A DNA stretch of 18,068 nt, from positions 1 through 18,068 of the forward strand of contig CAZYXP010000058.1 of the NCBI GenBank assembly GCA_964651325.1. The letters run 5' to 3'. The stretch is from JADFOB01 sp964651325. GTDB lineage: Bacteria > Planctomycetota > Phycisphaerae > UBA1845. The notes beneath the pieces were generated by a model. That model had not been told where the DNA came from. It was given only the letters and a program-made list of their open reading frames with translations, and made no database searches. This document shows, in pieces, positions 1-7,689 of this stretch (positions are counted from its first letter, which is position 1; each line of letters begins with the position of its first letter). The position numbers and the translations under genes were made by a program.

Positions 1-1247
1 ATGCCCGCCTGGCGCATGACGAGCAGATCGTACTTGAGGTTGTGGCCGATCTTGGACGTTTTGGGATGCTCAAACACTGGTGACAACGCCGCCACAACAT
101 CCGCAAGTGGCAACACATGTCCGCCCATGCCGCGTACGGGGATGTAGGCGGCCACGCCGGACTGCCACGACACCGACACGCCCACGAGGTCCGCGGCCAC
201 GGGATTCAGCCCGGTCGTTTCCGTATCGAACGCGAAGCATTCCTGCTTGGCCAGTTCGGCAACGAACGCCTGAAGCTGCTGGGGCGTTTCGATCAAGGCA
301 TAGTCGTATTTGGCTTCGGCTACGGGTGATTCGGCATCGGGCAAGGTGGGGGCCGCATCGCCTCCGGCCTTTGGGCCAGAGGTCGTTCCGTTGATCGCCG
401 AGATTTGCTCGGCCAGTCGAGTCATTTCCAATTCGTCAAATAAGGCGAACGCGGGCGTCGCGTCAAAACCCGCCACATGGCAGGCGGTCAGATCGAAGTC
501 TAGCGGCACGTCTCGGCGGAGCGTAACCAACTGCCGTGTGATTGGCATCTGTTCGGCGTAGGCCGTCATGCGCTCTCGGGCCTTAGGGGTCAACTCGTCG
601 GCATGGGCGAGGACGTTTTCGGCCGTTTTGTATTTCGCGATGAGTTTGACAGCGGTCTTAGGACCGACTCCGGGCACGCCGGGAATGTTGTCTGTGGAAT
701 CTCCGGTGAGCGTTTGAATCTCCACCGCCTGTTGCGGCGTGTAGCCCTTTTCTTCGGTGAGCCACCGCTCATCGAGCACCTGCCCCTTGGTCGGATCGAA
801 CATGCTCACTTTGGCGGTGATGAGTTGCTGAAGATCCTTGTCGCGGCTGACCAGAAAAACGTCCACGGGCTCGGCTTTTAGTTGCTCTGCGACGGTAGCC
901 ATCAGATCGTCTGCTTCGAAGCCCGACATGCGCAGAATGGGAATCCCCAAGGCGGCGATGATTTCTGCGATCCGATCCACCTGGGTGTGCAAGGCTTCCG
1001 GCGCCGGGTCGCGTTGGGCCTTGTAATCGGGGTCGATCTCCACGCGAAAAACGGATCGGTCGTCGACATCCATGGCCACGGCCAGAAAGTCAGGCGAACG
1101 ATCGCGAATCAGTTGCAAGAGCATCTGGAAGAACACGTGGATGGCGCCAGTGGGTTCGCCGGAGGAGGTGCTGAGCCCCTGCGGCGCGCCGTAGAACGCG
1201 CGGTACATCTGGTAATGCCCGTCGAGGATGTAAAGCGTCTTGTTCAT
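1..1247 (-). CDS. polA: DNA polymerase I, N-terminal part (cut by window edge)
   Basis: The minus frame is open from an ATG at 1247 to the left edge, giving about 415 residues of a protein that is normally 850-950 long. It starts MNKTLYILDGHYQMYRAFYG, the PolA 5'-nuclease opening. Further along are the flap-nuclease acidic residues (GFEADDLMATVA, SRDKDLQQLI) and the helix-hairpin-helix loop TGDSTDNIPGVPGVGPKTAV near residues 190-210. After a linker the 3'-5' exonuclease domain begins, with an apparently intact DxE motif (FDTETTGLN, D341 and E343) and IGHNLKYD, so proofreading may be retained. The polymerase domain lies outside the window. Known role: Okazaki fragment processing and repair synthesis. 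No clear Shine-Dalgarno sequence precedes the ATG; it was chosen because family homology begins there. The gene lies about 150 bases downstream of rex on the same strand, with repeats between them. Confidence 0.96.
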   Translation of the reverse strand, partial: MNKTLYILDGHYQMYRAFYGAPQGLSTSSGEPTGAIHVFFQMLLQLIRDRSPDFLAVAMDVDDRSVFRVEIDPDYKAQRDPAPEALHTQVDRIAEIIAALGIPILRMSGFEADDLMATVAEQLKAEPVDVFLVSRDKDLQQLITAKVSMFDPTKGQVLDERWLTEEKGYTPQQAVEIQTLTGDSTDNIPGVPGVGPKTAVKLIAKYKTAENVLAHADELTPKARERMTAYAEQMPITRQLVTLRRDVPLDFDLTACHVAGFDATPAFALFDELEMTRLAEQISAINGTTSGPKAGGDAAPTLPDAESPVAEAKYDYALIETPQQLQAFVAELAKQECFAFDTETTGLNPVAADLVGVSVSWQSGVAAYIPVRGMGGHVLPLADVVAALSPVFEHPKTSKIGHNLKYDLLVMRQAG

Positions 1248-1297
1248 AGGTTCGCGACCGCGAGGATACCGGGATGGGTCGATCCGGCCAACCCCGC

Positions 1298-1323
1298 GTA
1301 GCGCGGCCGCCCTCGGCTGGCGA
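1298..1323 (-). repeat. Diverged copy of short hairpin repeat A
   Basis: GTAGCGCGGCCGCCCTCGGCTG resembles the better copies at 7505-7530 and 7651-7676 read in the same sense (GTAGCACAGC...GCTGTG). The central CCGCCCTCGG core is kept but the arms have drifted. It lies between polA and rex, near the start of polA. Assignment to the family is by eye. Confidence 0.5.
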
Positions 1324-1350
1324 GGATGATTGGCGCGAGAAATGTGGGGG

Positions 1351-1409
1351 CGACACACCCGAGGGCGACACACCCGAGGGCGGGTGTGCTACAGCGGTGT
1401 GCTACATGG
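1351..1409 (+). repeat. Hairpin repeat A with internal tandem duplication
   Basis: The core hairpin is CACACCCG-AGGG-CGGGTGTG (1369-1388), with 8-bp arms and a 4-nt loop. The left arm is duplicated exactly: CGACACACCCGAGGG occurs at 1351-1365 and again at 1366-1380. The right end is duplicated too: GTGTGCTACA occurs at 1384-1393 and again at 1397-1406. The second GCTACATGG reaches into the end of rex, whose TAG stop lies inside it. Confidence 0.8.
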
Positions 1410-2049
1410 GCGCTACGCCGCTGATTTGGAAGGAGAGCTGTTCCAATTGGACCGACAGGTCTACCGACGAGACCGCGACGTCTTCGGGCACCTTGATCGT
1501 ACAGGGCGCGAAACTGAGCACGGCGCGGACGCTGGCTTCGACGAGTTTGTCCGTAGCCTGCTGGGCGGCCGAGCCGGGCACGGCCAGGATGCCGAATCGG
1601 ATAGACCGCGTCTCGACGATCGCAGGAATTTCATCGGGGTGGAGCACTACGAGATCGCGATCGCCCGCAAGCCGGGTGCCGATCAAGGCCGGGTCGCTGT
1701 CAAACACGGCGACGATTTCAAATCCCCTCTTGGTAAAGCCCTTGTAGGAGAGCAGGGCACGCCCGAGGTTCCCCGCCCCGATCAGCAGGACGTTGGCCGT
1801 TCGATCCGTTCCGAGAATCTCTCGCAGGCGGGCTACCATCTCCGGCACGCGGTAGCCGACGCCGGGCTGGCCGAATTGCCCGAAATGGGCCAAATCTTTC
1901 CTGATTTGAGCGTCGGAAATGCCGAGGACCGCTCCCAATTGCTTGCTGGAAACGGTCTGAGAGTCGGCGGCGTGGATGACTTCTAGTTGCCTGAGATAGA
2001 GACAAAGCCTCCGCACCGCGGGGAGGGGGACGTTTTCCGGTCTGTTCAT
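1402..2049 (-). CDS. rex: Redox-sensing transcriptional repressor Rex
   Basis: The product is 215 residues, the usual Rex length. The N-terminal third is the winged helix-turn-helix (AVRRLCLYLRQLEVI ... SKQLGAVLGISDAQIRKDLA, then FGQFGQPGVGYRV). A Rossmann NAD(H)-binding domain follows with NVLLIGAGNLGRALLSYKGF, and the typical late segments LAVPGSAAQQATDKLVEA and VDLSVQLEQLSFQI. In the family, Rex binds DNA when NADH/NAD+ is low and releases it when NADH rises, controlling fermentation and respiration genes. I chose MNRPENVPLP as start because it matches the family length; the frame stays open 74 codons further upstream, but that stretch looks non-coding and contains the likely promoter. The stop codon lies in a repeat A copy. 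polA follows on the same strand. Confidence 0.95.
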   Translation of the reverse strand: MNRPENVPLPAVRRLCLYLRQLEVIHAADSQTVSSKQLGAVLGISDAQIRKDLAHFGQFGQPGVGYRVPEMVARLREILGTDRTANVLLIGAGNLGRALLSYKGFTKRGFEIVAVFDSDPALIGTRLAGDRDLVVLHPDEIPAIVETRSIRFGILAVPGSAAQQATDKLVEASVRAVLSFAPCTIKVPEDVAVSSVDLSVQLEQLSFQISGVAPM

Positions 2050-2104
2050 CGACGCTTCATCTTGTGCTGCCGTGACTGAGTGATCCGTTCCGACGGCCTG
2101 TAGC

Positions 2105-2136
2105 CACAACTTAGTGGTCGTAGTTGTGATAATCAA
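2105..2136 (-). promoter_or_regulatory. Candidate rex promoter with overlapping inverted repeat
   Basis: On the minus strand, TTGATT (2131-2136) and TAAGTT (2108-2113) are separated by exactly 17 bases, a reasonable sigma70-type pair about 60-80 bases upstream of the rex ATG. A 7-bp inverted repeat, CACAACT (2105-2111) and AGTTGTG (2122-2128), covers the spacer and the -10 and could be an operator. TTGTGA at 2124-2129 matches one half of the known Rex operator, but the other half is poor. The promoter and its control are inferred. Confidence 0.3.
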
Positions 2137-2407
2137 GCGGTCGATTCGGCGTTTCGGAGCGACAACGGAGGGCTGAGTTGCGCGGTCAGCGTCGCGGTCC
2201 GCTTGACACCAGTGTGTCGAAACGGTTACTTTCCGCCCGCGTGCGCGATGATTTACCGTCACGTTTCGCATTGCGTCCCAAGGCCGCGCATTTTGCCGGT
2301 TTGCCGGCCCCCGATTAAGCCCGGGTGCGCGGATGGGGATCGTGGAACGATGGCGTCGCGCGATTGAAAATGCTACTGAATTCAGCCTGATAGGGGCGGT
2401 TGTACCT

Positions 2408-3508
2408 ATGCGGAATGTGTTTGTACCTACATTGATGTCGGCCTGGCTGGTCGCTGTTTCGGTGAATTTCGGGGGTAGCGCTAGCGCTCAGACGCCTGAC
2501 GACGACGTGATCGACAAGATTCGGGGTCTGGCGACCATTCCGGGGCCTGACGCGGATCGGGTTGATCGCTGGTTGCGTGCCAAAGTGGACGCGCTCAAAC
2601 TACCGGGCCAAGGGGTTCCGGATGAGGGGTTCACCCAGGTATTCGCCGCATTCAAGAGTTATTTTCAGCGCCCCGGCCAATCGGATGCGTTCAGTGCGTT
2701 GCTCGCGACGAAACTTGCGGCAATCTCAGCGGCAGAGCTTGTCCGAGGGGAGGTGTCCCCCGCGCTTGCGTTTTGCTTGCCTCGCATGATGGTTGACTTG
2801 AATCGTGTGGAAACGGTTGGCGGGCTCATCGGTGGATTGAAGGCCAAGTCGGCTATGGCACGGCTTATCAGCGCACGGGGCCTCTCCAAGCTTCGATCTG
2901 AGATCGCCGCGTCAGCCGATCTTTTACCGGTGGTCGTGACCGCCTTGCGTCAGGCCGGATTGCAGGAGCCCGAGCACGTCGTGCTTGCCCGGATCTATCT
3001 CGCGCTGGCTTATCCCGGCAATGCGGTGGATGTGCTCCCTGCCTACGTGGACATTTTCGACAAGCGTCTTGCCTATCGTCGCGGTCCGGCCGAGCTGGCG
3101 GACGGCGCTGAGGTGGAGGCGTTCGAATACTTCCGCATTGCCGCTGTGATCGGCCAACTCAACGAGTCGCAACAGGCGGACTTGGTTAAGCGCCTGGCGG
3201 TGTTTATGAGGCTCGACGCACAGCGCTATAACGCAGACAATCTGGCGCCTCCGGCGGATCCCGCTTCGGTTGATCTTGCGTTTTCAGAACGCGATGTGTT
3301 GGAACGAATGTTGATCGCCAATGAGGCGATTCTTGCTCGTGTGACCAATAATTCCAGCAGAACGATCACCACCGAATTGGGCGGCGGAGGATGGAAACGG
3401 CGTCAGGCGGTGCTTAATGCCGCATATGGATGGATCGGCGACGCCTCGACCGGCACTTCGGGCGTGCTAAACGCCGCGCCGCTTAGTGTGGAGATTGGCG
3501 CGCCGTAA
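2408..3508 (+). CDS. Exported protein of unknown function
   Basis: I do not recognise this 366-residue protein. It begins MRNVFVPTLMSAWLVAVSVN and continues to GGSASAQ, a convincing Sec signal peptide with cleavage likely after ASA or AQ, so the product is probably periplasmic. The rest is mostly helical and alanine/leucine-rich without a clear catalytic motif; the segment from about residue 180 to 290 (LARIYLALAYPGNAVDVLPAYVDIF) has the flavour of a helical repeat. The frame opens at 2333, but the ATG at 2408 puts the signal peptide at the N-terminus and has AGGGG at 2392-2396, so I prefer it. It lies 61 bases upstream of the ABC substrate-binding protein on the same strand and may share its transcript. 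A role in uptake is possible only from this position. Confidence 0.8.
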   Translation: MRNVFVPTLMSAWLVAVSVNFGGSASAQTPDDDVIDKIRGLATIPGPDADRVDRWLRAKVDALKLPGQGVPDEGFTQVFAAFKSYFQRPGQSDAFSALLATKLAAISAAELVRGEVSPALAFCLPRMMVDLNRVETVGGLIGGLKAKSAMARLISARGLSKLRSEIAASADLLPVVVTALRQAGLQEPEHVVLARIYLALAYPGNAVDVLPAYVDIFDKRLAYRRGPAELADGAEVEAFEYFRIAAVIGQLNESQQADLVKRLAVFMRLDAQRYNADNLAPPADPASVDLAFSERDVLERMLIANEAILARVTNNSSRTITTELGGGGWKRRQAVLNAAYGWIGDASTGTSGVLNAAPLSVEIGAP

Positions 3509-3569
3509 ATGATGATGTCCCTGGGCGTGCCCGCGTGGCCTTAAAGCACCGTTGACAGGCTAGACCACC

Positions 3570-5540
3570 GTGACGCTGCCCGATTCGGATGCAGCTTTTT
3601 TGATGCTGCGAAGCCTTGCACTGATATTCGTAGCTGGCTCCTGTGTGATGCTGGCGCTTGTGGCGCGATCCTCAACATCTTCCCGCGCCGATTTCACCTA
3701 CGTTAATCCCTCTGGAATTCATACGTTGGATCCGGCGCGCATGAGCTGGACGACGGATTTTCGCGTTGCGCTGAATCTTTGGGAAGGGCTGACGACCTGG
3801 GATCCTCAGACACTGGCGCCCGTGGCGGCGGCCGCGGCGTTTCCGCCCGAAGTTTCCGATGGGGGCACGACGTACCTTTTCAAGATTCGCAACGATGCAC
3901 GGTGGAGCAACGGTGATCCGGTGACCGCCGAGGACTTCGTCCGAGGCTGGCGACGGGGCATGGAGCCCGGAACGTCAACGGATTACACGTTTCTATTTGA
4001 GGACAACATCGTCGGGGCCCATGCGTATGTGCGGTGGCGGATTGAATGCGCTGCGGCGCTGACGGCGCTGGCGCGCCTTCGTCAAGGGTGGTCGATCGAC
4101 GGCAAGGCGGCGCGCGGGCTGTTGGAGCGGCCGTTGCAGCCAAGAATCGAAGCGCTGGCTGGTGAGGTGGACTTGCCACGCTCGGAAGCGCCGGAAGAAG
4201 GCTGGGATGCGGTTGCTCACCGTTTGAGCGCGTTGGATGTGGATTATGGGGCCGTCTACGACGCGGTTTGGGATCGGTGCATCCTCGAATTCGACCATCG
4301 ATTTGCTGGTGTGGGCGTTGAGGCGTTGGCGCCCGATCGTTTGAGTGTTCGGCTTGTGCGGCCTACGGCCTACTTCTTGGACCTGACGGGGTTTCCCGTA
4401 TTTCTTCCGTGCCACGAATCGATCGAGCGCTATCGCCTGCGTTTTCGCGGCGGCCCCATCACGGAGCAGGGGTTGGTGGTTTACGATCCTCAATGGACGA
4501 AGCCGAATTCGGGCGATCAAGACGCGGGGCTGATTACCAACGGCCCCTATCGGCTTGCCGATTGGACGTTCAAGCGTCGCGCCCGGTTGGAGGTGAATCC
4601 GCATCACCGAAACGCGCCCCGGATTCCATGCCGGACCGTGGACATGGTCGTCTACGATAATCTTAGTGCCGCGTTGATGGCGTACGAGGCGGGCGATGTG
4701 GATTTCCTTCCCGACTTGAGCGTTCCGTATGAGCATGAGTTGGTTCGCCTCGCCCAAGCTGGAGCCCGTCCGGATTTTCATCTAGCAGAAGCGATCGCGA
4801 CGTATTTTTTCAACTTCAATTGCGTCAGCCGCAAGGTGGGGGGCGTGGACAACCCGTTTGTGGACCCGCGGATTCGACGCGCGTTTACCATGGCGGTCGA
4901 TCGCGATCAACTGGTTCACGACGTGCTCAACTGCGGTGATCGCGTGGCGCGGACGTTTGTTCCGCCCGGCGCGATGGATGGCTACGTCTCCCCGAGCGGG
5001 CTTGGATACGACATCGCAGAAGCGAGGCGCTTGTTGAGCGAATGCGGGTTTCCCGACGGGCAAGGGTTTCCCACCGTTGAATTGTTGTATCCGCCTCGTG
5101 ACGAATCGATCTGTCAGGCGGTCGCTGGCATGTGGACTGCGATGCTTGGCGTGCGCGTATCGCTGAGATCGATGGAAGGAAAGGCGTTTGCCGAGGAGAA
5201 GGCCAACTTTCACTACATGGTCGCGCGAGGGAATTGGTACGCGGATTACCGGGATCCGACCACGTTTTTGGATTGCCTGGCCACCGGGAACGGCAACAAT
5301 GACAGCGGGTATTCCAGCGCGCGTTTCGATCGCGTGCTGGGGCAGGCGCGAGACACGTTGGACGCGGCGGCACGCGCGGCGCTGCTAACCGAGGCAGAGC
5401 GCATCGTTGTCGAGCAGGATTGCCCGATCCTTCCGATTCTTCACGACGTGACGCCGATTGCGTTCGGCAAGCAGGTCAGCGGGCTGTATGCCAACGCTCG
5501 GCTTTGGTTTCCGTTTCAGTATGTTTCGGTGGCCCGATGA
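3570..5540 (+). CDS. Peptide-type ABC transporter substrate-binding protein (family 5)
   Basis: This 656-residue protein matches the OppA/DppA family: YVNPSGIHTLDPARMSWTTD near the N-terminus, then NLWEGLTTWD, YLFKIRNDARWSNGDPVTAEDFVRGW, ITNGPYRLADW, and VDPRIRRAFTMAVDRDQLV. It should capture a peptide or similar solute outside the membrane and pass it to the permeases encoded next. Relative to E. coli OppA there is an insertion of roughly 100 residues after about residue 150 (WRIECAAALTALARLRQGWS onward). The N-terminus has a hydrophobic stretch but no good lipobox, so it is either anchored by this segment or cleaved. The start is uncertain: a GTG at 3570 with weak AGG spacing, or an ATG at 3603 (MLRSLALIF) directly before the hydrophobic part. 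Its stop overlaps the next gene by four bases. Confidence 0.93.
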   Translation: MTLPDSDAAFLMLRSLALIFVAGSCVMLALVARSSTSSRADFTYVNPSGIHTLDPARMSWTTDFRVALNLWEGLTTWDPQTLAPVAAAAAFPPEVSDGGTTYLFKIRNDARWSNGDPVTAEDFVRGWRRGMEPGTSTDYTFLFEDNIVGAHAYVRWRIECAAALTALARLRQGWSIDGKAARGLLERPLQPRIEALAGEVDLPRSEAPEEGWDAVAHRLSALDVDYGAVYDAVWDRCILEFDHRFAGVGVEALAPDRLSVRLVRPTAYFLDLTGFPVFLPCHESIERYRLRFRGGPITEQGLVVYDPQWTKPNSGDQDAGLITNGPYRLADWTFKRRARLEVNPHHRNAPRIPCRTVDMVVYDNLSAALMAYEAGDVDFLPDLSVPYEHELVRLAQAGARPDFHLAEAIATYFFNFNCVSRKVGGVDNPFVDPRIRRAFTMAVDRDQLVHDVLNCGDRVARTFVPPGAMDGYVSPSGLGYDIAEARRLLSECGFPDGQGFPTVELLYPPRDESICQAVAGMWTAMLGVRVSLRSMEGKAFAEEKANFHYMVARGNWYADYRDPTTFLDCLATGNGNNDSGYSSARFDRVLGQARDTLDAAARAALLTEAERIVVEQDCPILPILHDVTPIAFGKQVSGLYANARLWFPFQYVSVAR

Positions 5541-6457
5541 TACGCATTCTTATTCGGCGACTTCTGCTTGGTATCTTGACGGTCGCCAGCGTCTACACGT
5601 TGACGTTTCTGATGGTCGTGGTCATCCCGGGTAACCCGTTTCAATCGGGGGAGCGGACCATGGCTCCTGAGATTGTTCAGGCGTTGCGCGCCCGCTACGC
5701 GATGGACAACACGTGGCTCTACTACTGGCAGTTCTTGGAAGGCGCGGTGCGGTTGGATTTCGGCCCGTCGTTTGCGTACAACGATTGGACCTGCGGGCAG
5801 ATCATCGCTTCGGCGCTGCCGATCTCGATGGCGGTGGGGCTGTTGGCTATGATCGTGGCGCTGGTCGTCGGCGTGTTGGTGGGTACGATCGGTGCGGTTC
5901 GGCGGAGCGGCGCGTGGGATGTCGTTGGATTGGGCGTGGTGATGCTCGGGGTATCTGTGCCAACGTTTGTGACCGGTTCGCTTCTGCTGACGGTGTTTGG
6001 CGTGTGGCTGCGGTGGGCGCCGGTGGGCGGGTGGGGCACCCTGGGCCACCTGCCGCTTCCGGCGCTGACGCTTTCGCTGCCGTACGCCGCGTACATCGCC
6101 CGCCTGACGCGCGCCTCCATGATTGAAGCCCTCTCGAGCGATTTTGTGCGCACCGCGCTGGCCAAGGGGGCGACGCGGCGGCAAGCGGTTTTGCGGCACG
6201 CGCTCAAGGTGGCCATGCTACCGGTACTCAGTTTTCTCGGGCCGGCGACGGCTCAGGCGATGACCGGCTCCTTCGTGGTGGAAAAGGTGTTCGGCGTGCC
6301 GGGATTGGGGCAGCATTTCGTCAACGCAGCGCTGAATCGCGATGTGGGGCTGATCATGGGGACGGTGCTGGTCTTTTCAAGCGTGCTGGTCTTGTTCAAT
6401 CTGGCCATCGATCTGCTGTACGCGTGGATGGATCCGCGCATCTCGGAGGCGGCGTAG
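5537..6457 (+). CDS. Peptide-type ABC transporter permease, DppB/OppB-like
   Basis: The product is a 306-residue inner-membrane protein with the N-terminal MIRILIRRLLLGILTVASVY segment typical of DppB/OppB permeases, several further membrane helices, and the cytoplasmic EAA loop (DFVRTALAKGATRRQAVLRH) that contacts the ATPase. The late segment FVVEKVFGVPGLGQHFVNA is also characteristic. The ATG at 5537 overlaps the TGA of the substrate-binding protein (ATGA), a sign of translational coupling; the frame is open further upstream but that would run through the neighbouring gene. The next permease follows after 3 bases. Together they should form the channel of the importer. Confidence 0.95.
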   Translation: MIRILIRRLLLGILTVASVYTLTFLMVVVIPGNPFQSGERTMAPEIVQALRARYAMDNTWLYYWQFLEGAVRLDFGPSFAYNDWTCGQIIASALPISMAVGLLAMIVALVVGVLVGTIGAVRRSGAWDVVGLGVVMLGVSVPTFVTGSLLLTVFGVWLRWAPVGGWGTLGHLPLPALTLSLPYAAYIARLTRASMIEALSSDFVRTALAKGATRRQAVLRHALKVAMLPVLSFLGPATAQAMTGSFVVEKVFGVPGLGQHFVNAALNRDVGLIMGTVLVFSSVLVLFNLAIDLLYAWMDPRISEAA

Positions 6458-6460
6458 ATC

Positions 6461-7480
6461 ATGGGACTTGGATCGCTGGGGCAACCACGCTCAATCACGC
6501 CGGCCCGGCGTCGCCGGTCGGGGAATCGGTCTATCGTCGTCGGCGGGCTGGCATTGGTCTCGCTGGTGGTCGTCGCCTTCCTGGCGCTTCCGTATTCGAT
6601 GCGCTGGTACAACGTCCAAGGATTATCCACGGCCATACGGTATGCACCTAGCGCTGCGCCCGCGGTCGCGTTTGACGTATACGAAACGGATGGAACGCGA
6701 CCGCATGCCTCGAGGCCGCCGGTCGGATCGCGCGCGGCGCATCGGTTGACCGGGCTGTTCGGGTACGACGCTTTGGGCCGCAGCCTGTTTTTCCGCGTGC
6801 AGGCCGCGACGTTGGTGAGCCTGGCCATCGGGCTGGCGGCGGCGGGTGTGGCGGTGATCGTCGGCACGCTTTGGGGGGCGGTTGCGGCGCTGGCCGGCGG
6901 GCGCGTCGATTCGGTGATGATGCGCGTCGTGGATTTGCTCTACGGACTGCCGTACGTGTTGATGGTCATCCTCTTGCGAACGGCGTTGGCCCGACCGCTT
7001 GATGCGATTTTCGGTCGCAATGCAGCCGCGGGGAATCTCGCGTTGTTGTTTCTGGCGATCGGCGGGGTGAGCTGGTTGACGGTAGCGCGGGTCGTTCGGG
7101 GGCAGGTGCTTTCGCTTCGTACGCGTGGGTTTGTCGATGCGGCGCGCGCGGCCGGCGCGGGTCGGATGCATGTGTTGCGCTGGCATATCCTCCCCAATCT
7201 GGTGGGCCCGGTGTTGGTGTGCGCGACCATGGTCGTGCCGCAAGCGATTTTGCAGGAGTCGTTCTTGAGCTTCTTGGGGATTGGCGTACGTCCACCCATG
7301 CCATCGCTGGGGCGGCTGGCGGCCGACGGCGTTGAGGCGGTGAACGCGTTTGTGAGCTACTGGTGGCTGCTGGTGCTGCCATGTGGTGTGCTGGTGGTGA
7401 TGTTGGGGGCGCTGACGTTGGTCGGCGACGGCATTCGCGATGCAATGGATCCGAAATCGCGGGCGGCGCCGCTGGTGTAG
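6461..7480 (+). CDS. Peptide-type ABC transporter permease, DppC/OppC-like
   Basis: The product is a 339-residue inner-membrane protein. A charged cytoplasmic start (PARRRRSGNRS) leads into the first helix (IVVGGLALVSLVVVAFLALP), followed by a periplasmic region, FGYDALGRSLFFRV (the family's GTDxxGRD-like segment), more helices and the EAA loop FVDAARAAGAGRMHVLRWHI followed by LPN. The end has ESFLSFLGIGVRPPMPSLG and a WWLLVLPCGVLVVMLG helix, both typical of OppC. It should pair with the upstream permease. No ATPase gene follows: the next feature is a repeat-rich gap and then a gene on the other strand, so the OppD/OppF-type ATPases must be elsewhere in the genome. Confidence 0.95.
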   Translation: MGLGSLGQPRSITPARRRRSGNRSIVVGGLALVSLVVVAFLALPYSMRWYNVQGLSTAIRYAPSAAPAVAFDVYETDGTRPHASRPPVGSRAAHRLTGLFGYDALGRSLFFRVQAATLVSLAIGLAAAGVAVIVGTLWGAVAALAGGRVDSVMMRVVDLLYGLPYVLMVILLRTALARPLDAIFGRNAAAGNLALLFLAIGGVSWLTVARVVRGQVLSLRTRGFVDAARAAGAGRMHVLRWHILPNLVGPVLVCATMVVPQAILQESFLSFLGIGVRPPMPSLGRLAADGVEAVNAFVSYWWLLVLPCGVLVVMLGALTLVGDGIRDAMDPKSRAAPLV

Positions 7481-7504
7481 TTTCACCCGAGGGGGCTTTG
7501 CGGC

Positions 7505-7530
7505 ATGTAGCACAGCGGCCCTCCGCTGTG
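7505..7530 (-). repeat. Hairpin repeat A
   Basis: TGTAGCACAGCGGCCCTCCGCTGTG: perfect 8-bp arms CACAGCGG and CCGCTGTG around the loop CCCT. It is inverted relative to the copy at 7651-7676. It lies 25 bases after the permease stop in the gap between two convergent genes. There is no T-run, so it is not an obvious intrinsic terminator. Confidence 0.85.
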
Positions 7531-7610
7531 GACGGGTTGGTGTTGTGTATGTGCGACGAGCGTTAGAGCTGGCGCATCTTTCGTGTGCCAGTTGTTGGGC
7601 AAACTCCCAC

Positions 7611-7641
7611 GGCCGCGCAGGCTGAAGCCCGCGGCTCGGGG
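7611..7641 (+). repeat. Hairpin repeat B
   Basis: The hairpin spans 7612-7635: outer arms GCCGCG and CGCGGC, inner arms GGCT and AGCC, loop GA. The core GGCTGAAGCCCGCGGCTC recurs exactly at 14291-14308, and a drifted version is at 12470-12490. It lies about ten bases from a repeat A copy. Confidence 0.8.
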
Positions 7642-7650
7642 GCGCGAGCA

Positions 7651-7676
7651 CACAGCCGAGGGCGGCTGTGCTACAC
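7651..7676 (+). repeat. Hairpin repeat A
   Basis: CACAGCCG-AGGG-CGGCTGTG followed by CTACA: perfect 8-bp arms and a 4-nt loop. With the copy at 7505-7530 it forms an inverted pair filling much of the gap between the DppC-like permease and the radical SAM gene. It ends 14 bases from the radical SAM stop codon. Confidence 0.85.
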
Positions 7677-7689
7677 GTGGCACGCCCCG

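Noticed and set aside
2050..2271. 74-codon N-terminal extension of Rex
   Set aside because: It is outside the family length, has no domain signal and overlaps the likely promoter; the ATG at 2049 fits Rex homology.
3603..3680. Possible lipobox (AGSC) in the substrate-binding protein
   Set aside because: The hydrophobic stretch continues well past the cysteine and the -3 position is poor, so lipidation is unlikely.
5420..5536. Upstream start for the DppB-like permease
   Set aside because: It would overlap the substrate-binding gene by 120 bases and add a non-family segment; the ATGA overlap at 5537 is typical of coupled genes.
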